Source: Papaver somniferum (taxonomy: Eukaryota; Streptophyta; Magnoliopsida; Ranunculales; Papaveraceae). Taken from it: DNA of 64,000 nt. Below the pieces are notes generated by a model. That model did no database searches, was not told the DNA's origin, and saw nothing but the letters and a program-made list of their open reading frames with translations. Where the stretch lies: contig NC_039361.1 of NCBI RefSeq assembly GCF_003573695.1, positions 102,116,279 to 102,180,278 on the forward strand, written 5' to 3'. Position numbers and translations under genes: made by a program. Shown piece after piece: positions 56,839-64,000 of the stretch. Each line of letters begins with the position of its first letter. Position 1 is the first letter of the stretch.

Positions 56839-59302
56839 CAATTTTAGTGAAAAAACTATCAATACATATGGAATACAAAAAATATATAAATAAACTTTTG
56901 TATCTCCTATTCCACATTCCTAATCTTCAACATTACTCGAAATCTTCGTCACTTCCAAGTACTCCAATGATCCCAAAGGTTGTAAGTTTAGCATCATCGT
57001 TGTTGAAAATCTGTATATATAACAACGAGAAAACAAGAGTTCTCAGTCATTGTTATACAGTGTCATAGTATCATTACACAGCGTCAAAGTTTAATTGTAT
57101 CATAACTTTAACAAAAATACTATGGTGATATGTCACTCCCCCTTAGTCAATACTCCATATCTCATGGAAACCACTCCCCCTTACATAATAATCCGAAAAC
57201 CATATTATTTGTAGTGTGAACTACATATTAATTGTACTCCTTTTTGTCAATAAAATTGGCAAAGGTACAAGAACGGGATCCTAAAGAAATTTCCGAAAGA
57301 GAAATTTCATGACCAAAAGAAAGCATATATCATCTTATTTAGATGCAATCATAAAGCCGAAGCTAAATGCATTCATCAAGGAGTCTATAAAGATACAAGA
57401 TAACCGCTATAATATTCCACAGCCGCACTCCCCACAAAGATTTTGCAATTAAGCACAAGTTCAATTAAGAACTCTGCCCCATAAAATGTCATTCCCGAAA
57501 GAACAACAAGAGCGTCCTTAATTTCAAAATGAAAAGAAGGATTTCTTTGTACATAACAAATCACATACGAGTATGAATTTGAATCCAAAAATACTCAATT
57601 AAATTAACCAAAAAAGAACTTATGATTAATTTAATCGGAAATGCTCAACATAAGTGAACTTATGGAGACTCAAAAATACTCAATTAGATTAATCACAAGA
57701 GAACCCATAATTAATCTAATCGGAATACACAACCAAATTAACCACAAAAAGTAATCAATTTAATTGGTCATGCTCGACATAAAGTACCTCTCGGAACAAT
57801 AACTAAGTTAATCATAAGAAAATAATCAACTCAGTCAATAGTGCTCAACATAAGACACCATATGAGACAACACAGTATATACAAAAATTGTAGACCGGAG
57901 GTCGACCAAATACTGTGGAATAAGCAAGGATTCATTCTATTTTCCATCACTGTTCGCATAACGACATTCAATAGACATAATCCTTGTAAACAAAAGATTT
58001 TAACCTATCTTCCATCAATAATTGACATAATAGGCTTAACTTTTGTATTTGTCAAAAGTCCATTCATTCTTTTATCAATACGTGAATATCGACTTACGAA
58101 AGACTTTACTTTTGACAAGGTATGGGACAATCATAGTTCACGGATGCAAATATATATATCCCATAACAAATTGCAATATATAAAACCATAAAGATTAATA
58201 CTGCAAGAATCATCTTCCAAATAACTTAGCATTTAAATAAATAAATCTAGAAACATTGAAGATGAAAACATTTGGCAATAGCTATGTGTAATCATAATTA
58301 TTGCTATTCCAAACTCTAGTAATCCTTCTCAAAAACAAGAATAAATTCTCATAAGAAGTTTCCTAGGCATCAAGACAAACTCGTAATGCACATATAAGAT
58401 AATTTTTCCTTAGAGGGTAGAATCAATCTTTTTCGCCCGGATTTACACCAAGAATAGATACCAAAGGCGTATAAAAATATTTTCTTAACAGAGAAGAACA
58501 TATAAAGTCAATAAAGACCATGCATCATAGTTCACACAAGATGATTGTGCACATTCAAGAATCTCATAGTAATACGTACTACTGTCCATCTTGAACTTTC
58601 TTCTTTGTGATTCACCAACAACATTCTTGTAAAATCTACAAATGAGCTTAGAATAGTGGTACTACAAGAATCCAAGTTCCCAAGTCCAAGAGAAGTGGAA
58701 CAAGTGGAACAAAACACTCAAAAACAAGAGGCAGAAAAAAACCAACCTTAACTCATCCAAAATCAGGAATTCTCATCTCCATTTTGAAGAGATTTCAAAG
58801 ATGAAGAGAATTCAAAAAGAATTAGGTCATTCCGAGTTCGGACGAAGAAGTTACGGTCAAAACATGTTCATTGAATATCGACGTTTGCAGGCAAGTATGA
58901 ATACGGGTTTGCAAACGAATTTTCATGACCTGGGGCAGTATGCAAATGGGTATGCGTACTTAAATGCCTGGATTTTGATTTTAAATAATGGTAAGCATAC
59001 CAGGTATGTGTACCATGGAGTCCAAACATCCTGAACTACTATTTTCAAACCTAAACACTTAAGAACCTTAAACACATATTAAGTTAGGTAGAAATGAACG
59101 ATAATAAAGGTACATACATCATTATAAGTACTCTAATAAAATAAAACACAAGCCTTGCTCAAGTTTATAGACATAACTTTTTAGAAGAATCCAATCAAAT
59201 TCTGTAGCCTTACCGAACATAATCTGTGTGCCCCAATTTACGTGCTTCCCTCACCGTATACATAGCAGGGCATTCATTGGTGAGGATGCACTTACAACAC
59301 AA
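56839..59302. other. SIRE-like element interior with no recognised protein
   Basis: Stop-rich on the coding (minus) strand. No copia polymerase motif seen. Short plus-strand ORFs such as 57841-58191 and 58801-59034 are judged chance frames. Confidence 0.5.
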
Positions 59303-60792
59303 TCAAGTTGTGTTGAGGTGAACAATATCTTGCTCACCACAAGTGACTTTTGGATTATCATGAAAGAGATCGTTTTTAGAACCTTTCACATCCAAATCCA
59401 TCTTTCCAAAGAACTTGTTAAGTTCCAACATCATGGATACCGCCTTCTCTATAGTCATGGAATTTTCTGGGAGATCATTCCTTTTCACACTCAAAACATC
59501 ATTGACTTTCTTCGGTATCCACTTCTGAATGTGTTTAGGAACAATCAGAACCTTCTTCCCATTACTCCCTTCTAGAATTCTCGGAAGAGAATTTGATTGA
59601 CTATTCTTTTGCAAGTTAGTCTTTCTCCAATTGGAAGCATCGGATCTTGTCTTCGTCTTTACGAAATTATCCTTTTGATAACTACTATGATTGTGAAAAG
59701 GATTCGTATGACGTTTATAGGCAAATCTAGGTTTATCACAGCACTGATTCCTTTGCCTAAAGGTCGTAAAATCACAACCTGTAACGTTAAAGGGATTAGT
59801 CTTAACATATGATCTTGGTTTTACAACTTCTTGTGATGCCCAAACAAGAACCTCATGAAGTTTCTCATTCCTTATACGGAAACGACATCTCCTTTCCAGG
59901 TGACCTTTATTTCCGCAATAGTGGCAAACATAAGGAATGTTCTTCCCTCGATCCGTGTGTGCTGACTTTGGAGGTTGATATACTTTGCTCTTTTGAACCT
60001 TAACTGCCGGTTTAGGTATTTCACTTTGTCATCAATGGAAACCTTTTGTTGAGAAGAATCACTAGCCTTGACAAATTTTACCTCTTTGCTAATACTTGGA
60101 GCATCTATTCCCTTATAGCCCAATCCTCGTGTATCACGATGATTTTTACTTGCTCCTAAAATAGTGGTTAATTTGCTTGAACTAGTATTGAAATTTTTCA
60201 AGTCATCTTCCAACATCTTGATTTTATCAAGAGCAGCAGCTAAATCAGCCTCAAGGCATTTTTCTCGAGTGAGACAAGCACTTTCTCTGTCATCAAAAAG
60301 AATTTGTTAAGATTTAAACCTTGCTTCAAATTCTGCAAGTTTCTCTTCCAACAAAAAGTACTTTTGATAAAGATTATCACATTCTAGTGACTTCATACGT
60401 AGGTTTTCCTCAGAATCCTTGAGGATCGATTCGTTAGAACGATTCGAAAAATAAACACCTGCGTAACATCTTCTCAATTTCTTGTTTTCTCGACAGAGAG
60501 GAGTCAGAAGAGGTGAGACATGAGAAGTTGTAATATTCTTCATATTCCACGAATCCAAAAACTTAACATACTCTGAGACTTCCTCATCAACATCTCTATC
60601 AATATCTGAATCACCTTCATCAGAAATTTCATCCAACTGTTCTTCTAGGAGAGTTTCCCAATCAACAGTTTTTACATCAAGAGAATGTTTAGATATTGAC
60701 TTAGATGTGAAAGTTCTCTCAGGTGAATCCAAGCTTTTAGAATCATCTGGTAATTTCTGAACTGGTACGTTATTAGAGATAGACTTGTCCAT
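59303..60792 (-). pseudogene. SIRE-like gag with zinc knuckle
   Basis: Minus strand, start MDKSISNNVPVQK at 60792. First block (60307-60792) is acidic and coiled-coil-like (DEISDEGDSDIDRDVDEE; YFLLEEKLAEFEARF); a second open part lies at 59872-60216; then VCHYCGNKGHLERRC (about 59890-59940), a complete C-x2-C-x4-H-x4-C knuckle; then a Lys/Asn-rich end (VPKHIQKWIPKKVNDV, 59303-59614). Stops and frame changes lie at about 60305, 60000 and 59615. Binds element RNA in active relatives. Confidence 0.8.
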
Positions 60793-60842
60793 AATCAGAT
60801 CGCTACAAATACAGACTTATAAGGTCTTTAACGTGTTTGCAT

Positions 60843-60856
60843 GCTCTGATACCAAT
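60843..60856 (-). other. Primer binding site of SIRE-like element
   Basis: Minus-strand ATTGGTATCAGAGC immediately follows the 5' LTR end ...TTTTTCA; it matches the 3' end complement of plant initiator Met tRNA. Confidence 0.9.
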
Positions 60857-61392
60857 TGAAAAAGCGGGGGTCTAATAACCACACCCAATATCTCGCTTAG
60901 CAATCTGTATGGACAAACTCCAATATACTTTCTAGAGAATCAACTAGACAGTCAGACTCAATCTAGATAAAAAGTATATCAAAGAGTTTATATCTCAATC
61001 TCTCGATTTGATATATACTCAAGCAAATATAAATCTGCGAGTCTTTATCAAATACTAGAGAGATAACTTGGATGGTACCAAAGACCAATATCCAAGTGTC
61101 AATCAATTTAAATCAACAACCAAAAGGTCGGATATTCTAATTGATTGAACAACGCACAACCTGTGATATTTCAATTATATAACAAACTATAATGCAGAAA
61201 AGAAATAATACAGACACCATAATTTTGTTAACGAGGAAACCGCAAATACAGAAAAACCCGGGACCTAGTCCAGATTGAACACACACTGTATTAAGCCGCT
61301 ACAGACACTAGCCTACTCCAAACTAACTTCAGTCTGGACTGTAGTTGAACCCCCAACCAATCTCACACTGATCCAAGATATATTTATGCTCC
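60857..61392 (-). repeat. Truncated 5' LTR of SIRE-like element
   Basis: Matches 54473-55010 until the block CTCACACTGATCCAAG and TTTAT.CTCCTA, then similarity stops. About 1.8 kb of the LTR is missing. Confidence 0.88.
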
Positions 61393-61740
61393 TAGGCCAT
61401 TTACGAAAAAAATATTCGTACATAGGCACCTGGTGGGGAATGGAATTGGAATCATGATATTAGAATTTTCTTGGAAATGATGGGGATGAATGGCCGATTC
61501 ATGACCCGATAGCCTTTGGAAATAACAAGGACCTCCTATTGTGGCAGAAAAGGCGTTTATTGCGTTACAATACACTCACCAGAACTTGGACGGAAATTTG
61601 GAGGACACTACCGTGAGAAACATGGGCAGTTATTCCTCACATGAGGAGCTCTATCTCATTGAAGAATTTTGGTGGACAATTGGAAAAGTGTACTCATGAT
61701 GTCCATGCCACTTACGCATTCCTTGGGTTATCTATGTAGC
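61393..61740 (+). pseudogene. F-box copy B, 3' fragment
   Basis: Starts at CCATTTACGAAAAAAATATTC, aligned with copy C at about 63229, and runs through WNWNHD-like, TWTEIWRTLP and CTHDVHATYAFLGLSM to the stop near 61738. It is the last third of an FBA domain with several stops. Its promoter, F-box and most of the FBA domain are gone; the left joint is the broken 5' LTR of the SIRE-like element. Confidence 0.85.
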
Positions 61741-62278
61741 TTTTTTCTTGTAGTTGTGTTTTTTTTTTGATATTTGGATTTTTTTTTGATGTTGAAATGT
61801 ACAATTTATTCCTTGGGTTATCTATGTAGCTTTTTTTTCCTTGTAGTTGTTTTTTTTTTTTTTTGGTGTTTGGATTTATTTTCTATGTTGAAATGTACAA
61901 TTTAGTTTGGCTCATTGTTTATTTTTTTGATCGGTTTGGGTCATTGTTTAACTAGCCAACCTTTGATTTTTTTCCTTTTTTTTGCGTTACACCTATGGTC
62001 CATCCGTCCGGGCCACCCCAACCAACCTAGGTAATTAGTCGAAAAGTAGAAAAATTATTTGGGTATTTCCTATGAGATCATGATTTATTTTAGTTTTTTA
62101 TGTTCGGAATGTATATTAGATTAAAAAGGAAATTAGATAAACATGAAAATATTCATTCCACATCTCATTATATTTGGTACAATATCTTATTTTTTAGTAA
62201 TATGGAAATTGAAATATTCGGTGTAAATACCAAAGAATAGTGATTTAAGATAATGATGGAAAACCTAAAAAATTAGCC
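61741..62278. repeat. Downstream spacer of F-box copy B (paired with 63571-64000)
   Basis: Contains a roughly 85-bp tandem duplication (CTTGGGTTATCTATGTAGC at 61724 and 61812) also present after copy C, then GCGTTACACCTATGGTCCA and GTCGAAAAGTAGAAAAATTA, matching 63814-63890. Confidence 0.85.
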
Positions 62279-62296
62279 AACAGGTGTATTGGATGT

Positions 62297-62308
62297 CTAT
62301 ATATATAA
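62297..62308 (+). promoter_or_regulatory. TATA box of F-box copy C
   Basis: CAACAGGTGTATTGGATG then TCTATATATATAAC, about 100 bp before the ATG; same block as upstream of copy A. Confidence 0.65.
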
Positions 62309-62404
62309 CCTTTACTCGTATCTGCTTGTAGCATTCTACAATAAAAAAATCCTAAAAGCTTGTAAATTTTTTTTTTTTGATAATCTTTCATCAGTATAAT
62401 AGTG

Positions 62405-63570
62405 ATGGATATGTTGTTGGAATTAACCACCGAGATACTTCAGCGCATCCAAACTGCAGAAAACGTTTTGGCAAGCAAATGTGTATGCAAAGAATGGAAT
62501 ACTATCCTTGGGGACAAAAGAATTGGATTCCTTTTTGGTGTCACACCAAGAATGGGGAAATATAAAGTTACCCAACTCTTTTATTGAGAGGAAGATTTCA
62601 GCCGGATCGTAACAGCCAACAATCACGACGCCCCAAATGATGGGACCCATGATGTTTGGACTATGTTGCACCCAATAGTTGGATGTTGCAACGGTCTGGT
62701 ATGTTTTTATGTTTCACACCACGGCATACAAGATCATGCATATATTATGAATCCAGAAACTGGTGAGCACCTCCATCTTCCACAACTATACATACCAATT
62801 GCACCGGATCCAGTACTTTCATGGTATCTGCGATACAACGTAACTGGGGGTTTCAGCTACTGTCAACGTACCAATGAGTACAAGGTAATTCGAATTCACG
62901 TGGATGGTAAAGTTCAAATACACACTCTAGGAGACAAGAGGGGATGGAGGAACATAGCAGGGGAGATTTCTTATACTTTTCGGAATTCAGGTGTGTACGC
63001 ACATGGTTGTATTTTTTGGATGGATTGTTGTCAGCGGGATATTGGCATAATGTCATTCAATTTGGACACTGAGACGTTCCATTAATTTTGGCCACCCCGC
63101 ATCATATTCCTGGGAGTGAATTTTGGATAAATACTTACCCATCACTTGGGATGGTCATGTTCGGAGTTCGCATTTTATTTACTACATCCATGAGGGGATT
63201 GATCGGCCCCAGATAGATTTCTGGGCTCCCATTTCCGAAGAAAATATTCATACATAGGTACCTGGCGGGGAATGGAATTGGAATTATAAGATAAGCATTT
63301 TATTTGAAGAGGATGAATGACCGACTTATAACCCGATAACCTTTGTAAATAACAAGGACCTCTTATTTTGGCAGAGTAGGTGCTTATTACGTTACAATAC
63401 ATTCACCAGAACTTGGATGTAAGTTTGGGGGACACTACCGTGGAAAACAAGGGTTGCAATTATTCCTCACATGAGGAGCGTTGTCTCGTTGAATAATTTT
63501 GGTGGACAATCGGAAACGTGTACTCATGATGTCCATGCCACTAACACATTCCTTGGCTTATCTATGTAGC
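62405..63570 (+). pseudogene. F-box protein gene copy C, broken
   Basis: ATG at 62405 (or 62411, aligned with copy A). F-box LTTEILQRIQTAENVLASKCVCKEW, then KRIGFLFG. One frame runs to 63085 apart from a TGA at 62585-62587; after it come HPIVGCCNGLVCFY, IMNPETGEHLHLP, HTLGDKRGWRNIA and YAHGCIF. TAA at 63083 replaces a sense codon of copy A, then small deletions and more stops (for example near 63257 and 63320) follow, although DFWAPISEENIHT and CTHDVHATNTFLGLSM are still legible to 63570. Predicted role in intact relatives: substrate adaptor of an SCF ubiquitin ligase. Confidence 0.85.
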
Positions 63571-64000
63571 TTTTTTCTTGTAGTTTTTTTTTTTGGTATT
63601 TGGATTTTTTTCTATGCTGAAATGTACAATTTATTACTTGGGTTATCTATGTTGCTTTTTTTTTTCTTGTAGTTCTGTTTTTTGTTTTTTTTTGGTGTTT
63701 GGATTTTTTTCTATGTTGAAATGTTCAATTTCGTGTATCAACATGATAGTGTTGCCGCTAAATGTTGGGTCATTGTTTAACCAGCCAACCTTTTTTTTTT
63801 CCTTTTTTTTTGCGTTACACCTATGGTCCAGCCGGCCGGGCCACCCCAACTGACCTTGGTAATTAGTTGAAAAGTAGAAAAATTATTTGGGTATTTCCTA
63901 AGAGATCATATATTAAATTAAAAAGGAAACTAGATAAATATGAAAATATTCATTCCATATCTCATGAGATCATGAGTTATTTTAGTTTGTTATGTTCGTA
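63571..64000. repeat. Downstream spacer of F-box copy C
   Basis: Same order of blocks as 61741-62170, including the 85-bp tandem duplication and poly-T runs. The window ends before the promoter block of a possible next unit. Confidence 0.8.

Larger units (their letters stand above)
54473..61392 (-). mobile_element. SIRE-like (Ty1/copia) element, minus strand, no pol, truncated 5' LTR
   Basis: Full 3' LTR at 54473-56824; minus-strand purine tract ACAAAGGGGGAGAT (56825-56838); primer site ATTGGTATCAGAGC (complement at 60843-60856), the initiator Met tRNA type; then only 536 bp of the 5' LTR (60857-61392), joined directly to an F-box fragment. The interior encodes gag on the minus strand next to the primer site. 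No protease, integrase or reverse transcriptase found in the 2.5 kb between gag and the purine tract. Lineage call from the long LTR, TTGTTAGAGCATTGC start and gag style. Confidence 0.88.

Overview
Kind of sequence: repeat-rich nuclear DNA from a flowering plant. The plant families seen are CACTA (En/Spm-like) transposase, Tat-, Athila- and SIRE-type LTR retrotransposons, a plant mobile domain (PMD) gene, a plant LINE/RNase H pseudogene and F-box genes with an F-box-associated domain. The species cannot be named from this window; a eudicot is my inference. There are no operons or bacterial features, and I recognised no rRNA, tRNA or CRISPR. Almost every coding region is a transposon protein or a broken gene.

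Layout. 1-6041 and 28344-29831 are two halves of one CACTA transposase gene (minus strand), split by a 22.3-kb nested cluster. Element 1 (6042-28343, plus, Tat-like LTR retrotransposon) sits in the transposase between ACGGG target duplications. Element 2 (10087-23646, minus, related Tat-like) sits in element 1 between GAAGG duplications. Element 3 (15771-18970, plus, small Ty3/gypsy-like) sits in element 2 between TCCTT duplications. This gives four layers, each joint readable to the base. Element 2 carries an intron-containing PMD gene in antisense with its own TATA box; element 1 carries a relic of the same antisense gene. The LTRs of element 2 are largely built from a roughly 192-bp tandem repeat.

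29832-33514 holds a LINE-derived zf-RVT/RNase H pseudogene, a Myb/NAM-like fragment and a truncated small gene. 33515-36527 is a gutted Athila-type element. 36598-42213 is element 4, a gag-protease-only LTR element with CTTAG target duplications. 42290-43855 is a roughly 142-bp satellite with higher-order structure.

45720-64000 is a decaying F-box gene cluster invaded by SIRE-like elements: F-box pseudogene A (47181-48346), a solo SIRE-like LTR (49752-52592, plus), a small possible gene (53400-54057, minus), a SIRE-like element (54473-61392, minus) inserted just upstream of a TATA box and followed by the 3' end of F-box copy B, and F-box copy C (62405-63570) with a duplicated downstream region.

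A common thread is that no reverse transcriptase, RNase H or integrase domain was recognised in any LTR element here. Elements 3 and 4 also carry changed protease active-site and zinc-knuckle residues. They look like passengers moved by proteins made elsewhere, while two of them keep (or kept) a host-derived PMD gene instead of pol.
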